Origin: Apiotrichum sp. Y4204
Taxonomy: Eukaryota > Basidiomycota > Tremellomycetes > Trichosporonales > Trichosporonaceae
Reading direction: 5' to 3'
DNA: 64,000 nucleotides
NCBI GenBank assembly: GCA_025531455.1
Contig: JAMYHL010000014.1
Location: 558,001 to 622,000, forward strand
In this document: in pieces, positions 12,037-24,226 of the stretch
Position numbering within the stretch: position 1 is the first letter of the stretch
Layout of the letters: each line of letters starts with the position of its first letter
Made by a program: the position numbers and the translations under genes
The notes under the pieces: model-generated
Told to the model about the DNA's origin: nothing
Database searches by the model: none
Seen by the model: the letters and a program-made list of their open reading frames with translations, nothing else

Positions 12037-15000
12037 GAATGGGCGGGGGAGAGTGAGTGCGGACACGATGGCGGTGGGACGCGGTGCGTCCTGTCGGTGT
12101 CAACGTTGAGCAATGTGGTTTGGGAAGGGCGATGTGCGGCCTGGAGATAAGGCCACGGTGTGGGGTGGAGGTGCAGACTGTGCCGAGGAGTGGTTTCAGT
12201 GCAGTTCTCCAAGCCAAGTGCTGGCTGCGTGTAAGTGGCTGATTGTCGTCTAAGCGCCTAAGGGGATCGCTTGTTGTGCTCGGGTATGATAACGCGAGCT
12301 GATGGGAAGAGCAAGTGGAGTTTTCTGGCAGTAAGAAAAGTGAGAAGGGAACACGTCGGGATGGTGCGGCCTTCGGGGTTTTAATAACAATGCTCTTGTC
12401 GCTCGTTTGCAGCTGATTTTTCCACCGACAGCCGGGCGGCGTTGCTCGTGCATATGCATGCACTTCTGGCGCTTCGTATCGGGTTGCAGCGGTGCAGACC
12501 GCCGCCGTCCCTGAGGATCCGATGGTGCCATACATAGCTTTGATAACCTTTTGGAGCGGTATAACGGCTCTGCGGTCGTAGAGGGTGGTGCTACCACTGG
12601 CAGACAACTGACAATGTTCGGCGATCCTCAGCCCACTTCCCTCGGATCGCAAGCTCCACCACACCTTCGGTGCCGGGCACGCTGCCGGAGGGCATGCCGG
12701 AGCGTGCCGCTTCCTGCGCAAACTGTACCTGTATTCCAGGACTGCCTGTACCTCGCCAGTCAGCAGGACACGGGGTCTGGCCACTATCACCTCTTATCTC
12801 CAGCTTGCACCACTCGGGTCCGAGTGCGAAAGGCGCCAGAGCCGCCTTTCCTCCGCCTCTCACCCACAAACCGACGCCGCCCGAGCAGTAGGCCGCACGC
12901 CGCAGGCGCAGCAGGTACCGCATGCGGCCACCTGCCATTGCCGCTTCTCGCCGGAAGCCGCACACCTGTCCAGCCAGATGGGACGGTGGCGGCGCGACCC
13001 TGGACGGACCGCGGGCGGTCCGTGATCTCCATCAAACTTTGAAGGCTTTGGAGCTTCGCGCCACGGGTCCCAGCAACACGCTCCACACCAGTACTAGTCC
13101 TCACGATGCTCACCGCCGCACCTCAGCCGCTGCTCCACAAGGCCACATCGGCCACTGGCCGCCGGCCACAGGCACCACCGGCACGGCATGGATCCTGATA
13201 TCCAGCAATGTTGACAGGTGACAGTTCCGACCGAATGTGGTCTGGCGATCTGGCGAACTGCAAGCTGGCATGTTGCATCTTGCCGTGCTGATGGTTCGCG
13301 TACTCGCAGCTCGCGTACTTGGGCATCTTGCGTAGATGCAAGATGGCATACCGGGTCATATGCTCCTGATCTCGTGACAGCGGCCAGTCAAGCGACAACT
13401 CTAGTGCTCCTCAAGCGACACTCAAAGCAAACACACGCTGTCACATGCACAGGTTAATCACCCTCTACACCCACTGCCGTTGAGTGTACCGCATGACTTG
13501 GGATGCTTCTTCGTGTTCGAGAACATCGTCGCCCCCCTGGGACACGCTGGACACTGGTGATCGGGGGTCGGAGGGGCCGACCGCCGTAGTATCGGCGCTG
13601 GCACCACGCTCCGTGATCGGGAGACGGTGATGCGTTCCTGCAGTGTTCGGATGAGATTGCGATTGGCCTCATCGTTCAGGTCAGCAGTCGACCGTAACCT
13701 CGCCGGTCTCCGAGGTCACGACGGAATTGTGTGCCGGAGCCGCAACACGGTGAAGGTGGGAGGGACCCAGAGGCGGAGCATATTTTCGGAGCACTGTTCC
13801 ACCAGTCATTCGTCCGGACAGGCAGGCCTGGCCCGACAACACGATCAGATCTGATCGCACCCACCCAGCTCTGCGCCAATACGACGACGAACGGCGAATT
13901 GATGACTGCATTGTCCGCCATTGCATTGTGTCAACGTCACCTAGCCTCGCAACAAGCAACGGCGAGAGCGAGAGACAATACACCGCGAGCACACCAGTAG
14001 TATTGCTGCCACACCAAGGCAGTCACGCGTTCCGCTATTCGGGCACTGGCTGGCAATAGAGTTGCTCTACCCTCGCCGTCCGCAACAGCAAACACCGGGC
14101 CAGTGATCGACGCCCTAAGCGTCCACTATCGAACCTCCGAAGCTCCACCGCGTCGCGTACGTCGCGGTAGACAAGAACCAAGGACAATGTCGGATGTCGG
14201 TCCGGCGCGAGCGATGCGAGCACTTTGCTATGAAATCCTGTCCCTTGACCCGTGTCGGAATCCTCGCCTCACCTCTATGTGGGTTCGCGGCCTCACGGCC
14301 TCACGGCGCGTTCTCAGGTGCGCGGCCGTTGGCCGGATCAGCGACGCTCCGAAGCCCTTCTGGCGCCCAATGGCAGCCCTACAAGTCCCCGAGTGCTAGA
14401 TAATTGCTTTTTCTGCACGTTAATCGTAACCGTATAGCAATCCGACGGCACCGGAATGGAATAGGACCAGCTCCCGGAGCTGGAAGACTGACTGCAGATT
14501 CAACCTTCTTTTTGGATTAGCCAGAATATAGAGTCGAGAAATGTGAACTTTAACGACAACAACCGTCAAGCTTCTGGCCTCGTTGCTGCTTCATCCGGAA
14601 GGCCGGAATCGGCCACGGCTCGATACCAATCGCACAAGTCGGTCGGTACTTGACCTATGTCTGCCACCAGGCGACTGTTCTTGTCATCACCTGTGGTCAT
14701 GCCATATGGGACCTCGCTGGCGAGTATTTTCGCTTTCATCGCCATCATCGCCACGGTTATTGCGGTCCACCTGCTCAGTCCACGACGTTCAGCCGAGACC
14801 GCCGCGAGGCGTTCAATGCATTGTCGTAGTCTGGACGAGCCACATTGGCACATATGGACAATGGCAGAGCATGACCAGTTTACTTTGGAACAATAGCGCT
14901 CGGCGAGACCAGAGCCGGAAGGGTGGAGCGCGGCTGGTGGTGACTGACCTGGAGCACGTGCACGTCCAGCCTTAGTGGCGCAGTGGCGGTGTGCTGGCCG

Positions 15001-15746
15001 TCCGTGCACGCCAAGCGGCCGAGCAGATACGTATGCAGGCAGCACGATAGATTCATCGAGTACCGCAGCACCCACTGTAAGCACCACTAGATGGTAATGT
15101 CGCCGCTTGTTGCAGCTCCACTGACCGACTCAGTTTGTCGTGATTCTCCGGCTCAGCAATCGATATATTCTCAGCGCCACAGCAAGTGGACGGTGGACGG
15201 CCAGAATGCGGCCAAGCCAAGAACCAAGCTCACTACCTCCGACACCTAATGTCAACATGCATGACGAAACTCGGCGCCGAGCCATCTTGGCCCAATCACG
15301 CAGCCCGCTATCCCCGCCTATTTTCGGCCACACACCCTCCTCCATTGGCCAGCGCCGCCAAGCCAGCACCGCGCACAGGCCACCACGCGGTCCCACTCTG
15401 ATAGCCAGGACCCACTGTGATAATCGTCCGACGCCAAAAACATGTCCGTCCGAAGGCCTGGATCGCGATATCGTGCCTCCTATCAGATCGGAGCCGTGCG
15501 CTCATTCCTAGAATCGGGATCGGGATCGGAGGTGCGAGGAGGACAAGGGGAACACCGAGGATGGCGTCAGCAGTCTGACAGACGTTCTTTCCCCTTGCGC
15601 ATTCCTTTCCCTCCATCGGCATCCTCGGGACCTTGCGGGTCGTTCTCGGTACGTCCTGCAAGCCATCGCCGACGCTCTGACAGGCTTCCGCGCCGGAAAC
15701 GCGGGTCCTGGGCGAGGATCTTTTGCAAAGGTTTCGTTTGTAAAAA
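12037..15746. other. Gene-poor DNA upstream of the MAK32-like gene
   Basis: About 3.7 kb without a recognisable gene on either strand. Open frames up to 265 codons occur (for example 11,993-12,790 on the minus strand), but they have no family signature, overlap in several frames and show no splice-linked continuation. The first few hundred bases probably include the MAK32-like promoter. Short direct duplications are present, for example gcctcacg twice at about 14,290 and gggatc three times at about 15,512. Confidence 0.5.
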
Positions 15747-15817
15747 ACATCGTTGGTGAAACGGTATCATGCGTCGTTGCCATCGACGCGGCAGGGGTTC
15801 GACTCCCTTACGATGTA
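15747..15817 (+). tRNA. tRNA-Gly (anticodon GCC)
   Basis: 71-nt cloverleaf. The acceptor stem ACATCGT pairs perfectly with ACGATGT, followed by discriminator A at 15817. The D arm is TGGTGAAACGGTATCA, typical of glycine tRNAs. The anticodon stem CGTCG/CGACG encloses the loop TTGCCAT with anticodon GCC. The T arm reads AGGGG-TTCGACT-CCCTT with one G-T pair. A run of five T at about 15,823-15,827 follows directly and can terminate RNA polymerase III. There is no intron, and CCA is not encoded, as expected for a nuclear gene. It is isolated in gene-poor DNA. Confidence 0.92.
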
Positions 15818-15822
15818 GTTTC

Positions 15823-15827
15823 TTTTT
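15823..15827 (+). terminator. RNA polymerase III T-run terminator of tRNA-Gly
   Basis: Five consecutive T start six bases after the discriminator of tRNA-Gly, and a second run of five T follows a single C. This is the expected Pol III stop signal. Confidence 0.7.
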
Positions 15828-18800
15828 CTTTTTCAGTCTCCTGACGGTGGTGAGTCGTCGCGCGGGGCTGGGGGAGGTACCCCGGGGTGGTCCGAGGCGG
15901 AGGGAGAATGGTAAACGTGCGGAAGTGAGATTGAAACCCGACACGCGACTGACGAAGGCTGACCCACCCCGCCGGAGGAGGCCGAGACTGACGGTGTCCC
16001 ATTCGTCTTTGGCGATAAACTCGCTCTCGGAGCTGGTGTCGTGGCGTTCTGGCTCTCGGCTCGCGGCGAGAGGACGCTCCAGGCCAAGGAGGCGCTCTGG
16101 GAACGCTTCGACTCGGAGCGGCTGACAGTCCCTTTCAGACGAGACTGAGGTCCCGTCCAGATCTTCTCTCTGCCCTTCGGCCTGCGCGGAGGGCTGCTTC
16201 TGACCTCGCTGCGCCACCGCCGCACAGGGATACCGGAGGGGAGTCAATCGCCATACCAAGCGGCTCGTGGTCGGATCCACATAGTTTTTCCCGGCGTCCT
16301 GCGCGGATCAGTCGGCGCCACAACTCAATGCGCACTGCCACATTTACGGCGAGGCACATGAGTGATTCAGGGCGGCTCATGTCGTGAGTACGACGAGTCG
16401 TGACCTTTCGGGAGAGGTCAGCTGGTACATTTTTATCGTGACGATTGCTGCGACGGTTCAGTTACGACCCTGGGCGAATAATCTTGAGCATCGCTGTCTT
16501 CATGGTAGGCTGAGGTCGTGGCAGTACCGCCGCTCTTTGGCGAGTACATACACTATAAGGCACAGCACAAATTGCGTCTCCGCCTCGGGAGTAACGGTAT
16601 AAAGAACTGGATAAACTAATGGTTATTGCAGGGGGGTGACGGAAATGAAGCTGACGCGTCGCGTGAACAAGGCAAGACCGCTTAAGATGGCTGCGGGCCG
16701 CTGGGCGTCGGTCATCGCCGTGAGGAACTGCTCGCCACTCAGATTCTTCATGCCAGGCTCTTCGTTTCCCGCGTCGGTTGGACAACCTATGACGTCGATA
16801 AATTGAGGAATACAAAGGTAATGACTTGCAAAGAGCACTAGGCAACGAGCAACCCTGGCGCCCAAGTCCAGACCGCGCTGAAACTGAGCGTCACGCGTCC
16901 TGCCGAGAGCCCCAAAGTATCCAGAACCCAGTTTTTGATTAAACACCACCAAAGGACTCTCAGTTTACGTTGTATCTTGCTGTTGCTACTACTAGCTAAT
17001 CAGCGTTTGCCACCCGCTATCTGTCACGCGTTGCGCGCAGTCGCGGCATCATCGTCACCGCCTCGACGGTAGATTGCAATCGGTGGCAACGGGTGAGTCG
17101 CCATTGGCATCAGCGGTGTCCACCATAGTCCAGAGTCCAGAGAAATCGGTCCCCGAAGTGAAAGTAGTCAAAGCCCCGGAAGCAGTGGAGGTAGAGGAAG
17201 CAGTGAACGCAGTCTGGAAACCGTCCAGCACCCCAGCGAACCCGAACTCCAGCAGTCTCTTCTAGCCAGAACGTCTCAAGTTCGAAGCCACTTCGCCTCT
17301 TTGGCTGGTGCCCGCCTCGCCACCCATGTTCTGGGCTCGCTTCAGTCATATTCCTGTGCCAGGTCCCGGCGGGAGATCTACATGCCGCGAAGGGCAGTCG
17401 CGGCCGGCTGCGGACGGGCTGCCCGTGATACAGGAGGGGCGATTTCGGCAGAAGGGTGGCGAATGGAAGAGGAGGTGGCGACAGTCCACTCTACTTTGGG
17501 AGTGATCACAAATCACGGGTCATGTCGAGTGCGCCTGCGACGTCATGTGCCCTGTCCGATCGTCCGCTGACCGACCGCATGCGATCATGCAACAGAGCAA
17601 GTGACGGTGCCGAGTAATATTCGTGGGGGGGAGGGTTTTTTTTCCGCGGGACATCATCCTGAGACATGCGTTACGCGGATTTTGGTGAATTTTGGTGTAC
17701 TTGACATTTTTCATGACGCGCGTTTTTTCTTTTCCGTAACGGTCGCCAGCAAGATAAAACAGAAAAAAAAAAAATCAAGACAAAATTAAGAGAAATCAAG
17801 TGAAATCCCAAGAAAACTCTTGTGCTCATGGCATGTACCAGCGTAGATGTCACGGTGCGTTTCAAGCCGGCACCATGCTGCATTACCATCACTCGTCACG
17901 GAGGAGTGGCGATGATACGCGCCTGCAGGGTCCATTAACGTATTAACCATGCTTTCCAGGCAGAGGCAGTCACCAAGGGTCCACCGTTGAGACCACTCCC
18001 CGATAGCCCGCGAGACCCGGAACGCGGCGTGTCTCAGGCCGTGGCCGAGAGAGCTCCGCTGCGCACGCCGAACCATTTGTGGCGCGATCTCGAATGATCC
18101 TGAATATTCGAGGTTGTCAGTTTCCGCATCGTATGTGCCGAGTCTCGCCTGATTCCATGCTCCATGCTCATGTGCGAAGTGTGTGGCACACTCGTCGGCG
18201 CGTGGCGCGTCCGAAACGCACCCACGAGGTGATAACCGTTCCTCGCATTTCAACACTTCGAGGGCATGTTCCATCAGCAGATCGGTCCTCGTGCGTTTGA
18301 TAAGTCGGCCCTGCGCCTGTAGCCTGCGGTTAGGCGCGGTGTAAAAACACTTATCAGACTGGGCGGAGTCTTTTCAGTGAATCGTACGTCCGTCCATCCG
18401 TGCCTCGTCTCGGGTGTTCTCTTGGCCGCGGTCCTGGGCCTGTTCCGATCGAGGTTCGCGCGCCGACACGATACCATCCCCTGTATCGGGTCACGGAGCA
18501 CACGGAGCACACCCTGGGAGCAATATCCCCGAAGACAATCGCGGTTCAGCGCGTTAGATCAGCCCGTGACGGCCGTCCCCTCCCCGAGCTGGGTCGCGTT
18601 GAACCCCCCTACTGTTGGGTCTTTAAACCGGGTGCACGGTCGTCGCTACTAGCACATCTCCGAGAGTCTTAAGACTAGAGCCTGGATCCTGGGTCTGGAT
18701 CTCCAACCGGCAGGCCACTCCGACCCTCGTTTCCATCTTGTAACACCAGTAGCCACGGTGATACCCCAGATTCCACAGCACCGACACGCGACACGGACAG

Positions 18801-20226
18801 GCACCAGCCCTGTGTGATCTGCCGATCTGCCCGATGAGGAAGAGTGAAGGAGTGCCTAGCAGACATATGGGTCAGGAGATTATCGCTCAAACCCCGTGCA
18901 TTAGGGCACACAGGGAGCCCGAGTGAGGCACATGTCCGAATCGACAGAGAGATGAAGCGATACAGTACCAAGGAGAGATAGCGCGATACCAAGCCGAGCC
19001 GAGAACTGCGGACCAACATCCAACGTGCCGCAGAGCTTCACGACGAGTGTGGACAGCAGACAGGGTGCGGGAGTGCGCGTGTTTCGTCTGCCGAATCTTC
19101 CGAGCTTCCGAGCTTCCGAGCGTCCGTCCGACGAGCGGCCGTCGCTCTTGTGTCGGGTGTCTCACTCTGATGCACTTTTGGCGGTTAGTAGAGCAGATAT
19201 TGTAGATGTCAGTAAACCGTCAGTTGTTTGTTAGGTCCGTGGTCCAGCTGGATTCCTTGGTTCGAGATCGATTGCCAAATCTCCAGATCTCCAGATTTTT
19301 AGATTTCAAGATTTCTCCGGTCCACCAAAGATCCAAGCCCAGGCGTTCAGTCCCCGCAGAACTATTCGATGAGATTGTCCAGCCGTGCTCGTCTTTGGAC
19401 ATGGAGGGTCGGTTCACGGTCCGAACGCCGGAGCGCAACGAGAGCCGCGCAAAGGTCTTGTCTACGAGTAATGGTCTGCGGTATGCGAGTAATGGTCTGC
19501 GGTATGCGAGTAATGGTCTGCGGTATGCGAGTTGGGGAGTTGGGGACGCTACGAGCTCCGAGCAGGAAGACAATGCCGATGAAGGATGATAGAGACTTCC
19601 TAGGCTCTACTGTAGAACCATGTTTGAATGCGTCGGCTGGAGATGGTCAAAGTCAACAACGACGTTTCCTAGTCTCTTGGCAGACAGTCACTAGGCCGCA
19701 AGGTCGAGATCGTCGAGAGATCGAGAGAGTTATGTCATGGGTCACGTGATATAAGGCTGCAGTGCAACGGAATGTTGCACTAGCACTTCTGTGATTGATT
19801 CTCTTCCTCTCACCAACCGGTAGATCATGTGCAGACGCTTTAGGTCATCCCGATCCCAAGTTGCTGCTTAAAATGCTTGGAGCTCCCGAACCTTCCGATC
19901 TCCAAACTCCCGATCTCGAAGCTTCCAAAGCGTCCAAGCTGCGAGCTCGGAATCGCAGGGACACCTTATCACCCGCGGAGACGCAGCTGATAATAGAGTT
20001 ACCACAACGTCAACGCCAAGTGGCTCCTGACTGCTGACCACTGAGGGCGCAACTCATCTCAATGTCGGAGGAACGTCATCGTCTTCTGGAGACGGTATAT
20101 TACAGCCATGCCCATCTCTCACTTACTTGGCCTACGAGGATCCCCCCCTCATACAGAGACTTAACCCATCACACCACCGACTCTGACCCATCGGCCATCC
20201 TGCCCGTCGACCTTGCACTCTTCATC
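15828..20226. other. Gene-poor DNA between tRNA-Gly and the lectin-like gene
   Basis: About 4.4 kb with no recognisable gene. A 63-codon frame at 17,074-17,265 (+), with a Val/Glu-rich centre and ending PNPNSSSLF, looks slightly protein-like but has no support. Poly-purine and poly-T tracts at 17,625-17,645 and 17,760-17,775 may be promoter-like. Tandem repeats include the 21-bp array listed separately and ccgagctt-type repeats at about 19,091-19,130. The palindrome TCACGTGA occurs at 19,742-19,749. Confidence 0.45.
19465..19527 (+). repeat. 21-bp tandem repeat, three identical copies
   Basis: Three exact copies of a 21-bp unit (cgagtaatggtctgcggtat plus g) at 19465-19485, 19486-19506 and 19507-19527, followed by a partial fourth (cgag). 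The length is a multiple of three, so one frame reads NGLRYAS repeatedly, but no gene is apparent around it. Perfect identity suggests a recent expansion. Confidence 0.95.
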
Positions 20227-20987
20227 ATGCTCGCACCCCTCGCCTCGCTCCTCCTCCTCGTCTCCCCCGCCTCGGCGGCGAAGCTCTACTGGCAAAAATC
20301 GGGCGAAACGTGCTTTGCTGCCGAGGGGCTGTATTCCGGCGCGGCGATCGTCATGTGGGTATAGCTCCGGGCTGGGTGTATCTGGATATCTTGAAATTCT
20401 GCTGTCTGGTTCTGGCATTTCTCGCTATACTCTTGGGTCGAGACGGTATTCCACGCTTCTGGAGTCGGAGTAGTGGCGACACATAAAATCCAGATCCGAT
20501 TCTCATCGCATCGTGGCTCACCGCAGGGTCGACTGCAGGGACACGATCCTCCCGAACGAGTGGGCCGTGCCATGGACCGGGCGCGGACCGATCCAGCTGA
20601 TCAACACGCAACTCTGCCTGGATGGCGGGCCATGTGAGTAGAGAGGAAAAGTAAGAGTAAGAGTGAGCGCGAGGGGTCGGACCATACTCAACTCTCTCTC
20701 TCATTCACACCGACCTTCTCTTTTCTCTGCTAACAGCAGGGGACGAGCGCGGCGACGGCGCCAAACTAGCTCTCCATGAATGCATTTCCCTCGGCCGCGC
20801 CAAGGAATTCGCCATCGTCGGCGAGCAGATGCACCTCATCGACGGGCCGTACAATGATGCGCCCGATACAGGCCTGTGCATCGACGTCACGGACGGAAAG
20901 CACGACGTGCAGATGCAGCTGTGGACGTGCTTTGAAGGGAACAAGAACCAGATGTGGGGGACGGTGGGGTGTGATGGGGATTGTTGA
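20227..20987 (+). CDS. Small secreted ricin-B-type (beta-trefoil) lectin-like protein
   Basis: Predicted extracellular carbohydrate-binding protein of 160 residues. Exons: 20227-20354, 20527-20633, 20740-20987; introns are 172 and 106 nt, longer than in the housekeeping genes. The third exon could start 3 nt earlier (20737). The start at 20227 gives a clean signal peptide, MLAPLASLLLLVSPASA, with probable cleavage before AKLYW. The mature part shows beta-trefoil features: paired Cys, a TGLCIDV strand and the QLW..NQMW block (138-151), which matches the QxW repeat of ricin-B domains. With only about 140 mature residues it is a single trefoil domain with no attached enzyme or toxin domain. An in-frame ATG at 20062 would bury the signal peptide, so I reject it. 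Ligand unknown. Confidence 0.8.
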
Positions 20988-23331
20988 GTGCGGCGGACGA
21001 ACGAAGGAAGATGGTCGGAATAGGACTGGAAACGCAACAGAGGAAGAGGAAGAAGACCATGATATGGCCATGGATAGTAGTAATTCGAACCCAACCCAAC
21101 TCGAATGCATTTCATCTTCAGCATGTCTTTCTCATGTCTGAGATCTGGCGTCCGCTTTTGGTGTGTGGCAGGTGTGGCGCCACACGCACCCCACATCTCC
21201 CTTCGTCCACTCTGGTATCCCATCTTGTCCCTTGTGAAGACGGCAACCACCCATGTTGACCATGATCCTTGCGACTTTGATAACCTGTTGGCTCAACGTC
21301 ATATCAGGCCATCAGGGACCTTTGAATTCCATATCCGCAGCTGGGTAAGGATACAGGGCAGGGAACACAAAGTCAGGGAGATGAGGAGGATGAGGGAGCG
21401 ATGTCACGTGATACATTGCTGCATGGCGAACAGAGCTACGCGAGCTGCGGGTCGTCTAGTGCTTTAGTCCCACTGCGTAAATTTAGTCTTTTATGAGCTT
21501 GCTCTGTTATCCCAATCCTCGGGAAGCAAGCACAGTTGCCACCCAGTGAGAGCCAGCGACTGGTGACTGAGTGGTGGCATCAACCACAAGCTACAGGCAC
21601 TCCCAGCTCCGGACTTCGAGATGCCGAGGATCGTACCGGAGGTCGACCGGGATACCGGAGGCCTCCACTCCCCATACACCTGGGCGAATGACATCACACC
21701 TCCATTTTGTCAGTTGGCGAGAAGAACGAAGCAGCCGCTGCAGAGTTGCATTTCCCGGCTTATGACTGGCTGGCCGTGCTCACACGACATACCGCGCACA
21801 CCCCCGGAAACATCATGGATCCACGGAACCTCCTATGCCGAGCCTTGGCTGTGCTATTCTCGCTGGTCGTGATTGGCTCATGTCAACATTCCTGGCCCGA
21901 ATCCACCATACCTATCTCTATCGGAGCCGGTTATCTTGTATCGTATATCGTGCATCTGGAAGCATGGGTCCACTCGTGATGGGAACGTCGAGCTCGCTGG
22001 GTCCGGCCGTGTAGGAGGTATCAATGATCAGTGAGGTATTAAGATGTTCCGGTGTGCGAAGCTGTTCAGCCGGTTCCGACACCATCGCGCCACGTCCTGA
22101 TACTGTTCGACTCGATGAGGGCGCACTGGTGCACTGGTGGGCACCTGATACCCCGGTGGCCAGTGCAGCTGCCCCGCATACATCGGATGTGTTCGATGTA
22201 ACGGGGGCAGCGCGGGCAGATCGCGGGCAGTGCAGTGCCTGTTGGGGATAACCTTGAGTTGCTTGCTCTTGAGTTGCTTGCTGTTACTGCCACTTGCCAC
22301 TTTCGGGCGTTGCTCGCTACTGTACATCGCGCCCATGCTCGCACCGCTGAAGGCGGTTGAACACAGCATTCACACAGGAGGCCCAAACCGTGCGCTGATC
22401 TCTCCAAGATGGCCAACATCGGGGCACATACATCTCGGTAGTCGGACAATGTATGCACCCAGAATTCACTGCGATCATCGCAGTCCGTAACAGATCGATG
22501 CGCGGAGGTGCGGATGCGCAGATCCAACTCCGCCCTAGGCACAACGCTGCGTTTTGAGATGTGCGATGCGCGATTTTCGATATCAACTTGTCCCTTCTGG
22601 GTCAACTCCGAACTGGCACGCACGTTTGAAAGGGCGAGCATTGGATCTACCCGTGCTACCCAGTGCCTGCAGTGCCGAGTGCCGTCGATTACCACCACTA
22701 AGGGGCCCATCTGTGTCTAAGGCGTTTTATTATTAAGGTGTGGAGCACGGAGCAAAAAAGAGAAGGAGGAGAGGCAACCACCCCAGGCCACCCATTTTGA
22801 GAGCAACCGCACAATCGGCCCGGTCCCTGGCACTGGCCAGCGGGTCCAGTCCTTGCCACAATCGGTTGTATTAGGAAGGGGAGAAGATATCGTAATGGGA
22901 TGTGAGGTTTGCTAATAGGGAGACTCGGGACTGGATTAGAAAGTTGTATGAGGGCTTTTTGTCATTCCTTGTGCATTTTTTTCCACTCCCAACCTTAGCC
23001 GCCCTATCAGTTTTTCACATAGTGTGTTCGTTTTCCGTCCCTCAGGCAGCTGCGCCACAGGCTTCTCACTGTACCACATCGTCGCCGCCGGAACACAAAC
23101 CCTTTGCTATGGCGGAGCGGCTTCGAAGCGCCGCCGATGTGCATGTATTGCTAGAGCGTGCATCTGTTCCCCCCTCGATGCGCGCCCTGATGACCCCCCC
23201 GAGGAGCATCAGGAATGGACCCTGTGTGATGGGGTCGGGTGTGTGTGGAGACGAGAAAGAGGCACACGACGCAAGGCGGAGGAGGTGAGAAGAAAAAAAA
23301 AAGGCAAAGAGAGGCACTAGACCACAGGCCG

Positions 23332-23394
23332 CACAACACACACACACCACCACCCACCACTACGTACACCTCCCCAACCACCACCACCACCACC
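23332..23394 (+). repeat. CA/CCA microsatellite
   Basis: Consecutive acac and ccacca words, including five successive CCA/CAC triplets near 23,380-23,394. It probably lies near the transcription start of the downstream gene. Confidence 0.8.
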
Positions 23395-23706
23395 GCACTC
23401 CCACTCCCCACGTCTTGCTTTTGTCATTCTCTCCATCTTCCATTTCTAACCCAACACCACCACCTCTTCGTTGCCACTCAGCAATCAACACTATTGTTGC
23501 ACCAGACGCTCCTCAGACCGTCAATCAGAACCCTCAACACAGAAGCATATAGAGCGCGGAACACCATCCTCGCTCGCCATCGCTGCCCCAACAACTTAAC
23601 TCGTCCTTCGACACCCGCCATCGCCGTTCGCAACCGGCAGCACTTCAATGAAGAAATCCAAACTTCCTTGTAGAAACCAATTCAGTTCTAAAGCGGACGC
23701 TCGGAC

Positions 23707-24158
23707 GTGAGTATCGACTCCAAGCTCGTGTCAACTGGTCGCGCCGGCGGTGCCACCACGGTTCTCGTTTTTTTGCTCGCTCGCGGGCATGCGCATCTTT
23801 CTCCACCTGTTTATGTTGCTGACGCCGTTCTTCCTTGCGATCTCTATCCCACGCGCCTCGATACTCCCCATGCCCAACAGTCTTCTCACCGGGTCGTCCT
23901 CTCTCCGCCACTCTTCTCTGATTTACACTCTCCTCGCAAGCGGAGGGAAGCCCCCATAACATCGCTATCGAGCTCGCGCGTGAACCGTTGACACGCACTC
24001 GACCAGCTGCTCCATAGACGCAGCCCCCTCTTCACCTATCCCACCTCCTCCTCCGTTCATGGGATAATAGCTTTATCGCCCCAGTCTCCCGCGCACACGG
24101 GAAACAACCACCACTCATACCACTCCATTCACCCCCTTATCGTTTTTTGTCCCTTCAG
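23707..24158 (+). other. Candidate 5'-leader intron
   Basis: A strong donor, gtgagtatcg, at 23707 and a pyrimidine-rich acceptor, tttttgtcccttcag, ending at 24158 could remove 452 nt from the leader of the 664-residue gene. After the acceptor no ATG occurs until the start codon at 24,227. No transcript evidence is available; several ATGs inside the interval would be removed by this splice. Confidence 0.35.
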
Positions 24159-24226
24159 GAAAGTCACGCGACACCGCGCGCCACTCTCACTACTCCCACC
24201 TGTATCCAACGTCCACGTTCGTCAAG

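Larger units (their letters stand above)
20988..24226. other. Gene-poor DNA and probable leader of the unknown gene
   Basis: From 20,988 to about 23,300 no gene is recognisable. TCACGTGA occurs at 21,404-21,411, and a 15-bp direct duplication (ttgagttgcttgct plus one base) at 22,254-22,283. From about 23,330 the DNA becomes C/A-rich with CA and CCA repeats (23,332-23,394), then pyrimidine-rich up to the start codon at 24,227. This resembles a long transcribed 5' leader and may contain the candidate intron listed separately. Confidence 0.45.

Noticed and set aside
11993..12790. 265-codon minus-strand frame overlapping the MAK32-like start
   Set aside because: It overlaps the first exon of the MAK32-like gene in another frame and has no domain; the conserved protein uses the other frame.
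20062..20226. Upstream in-frame ATG extending the lectin-like protein by 55 residues
   Set aside because: It would place the clear signal peptide in the middle of the protein; the start at 20227 is the better one.
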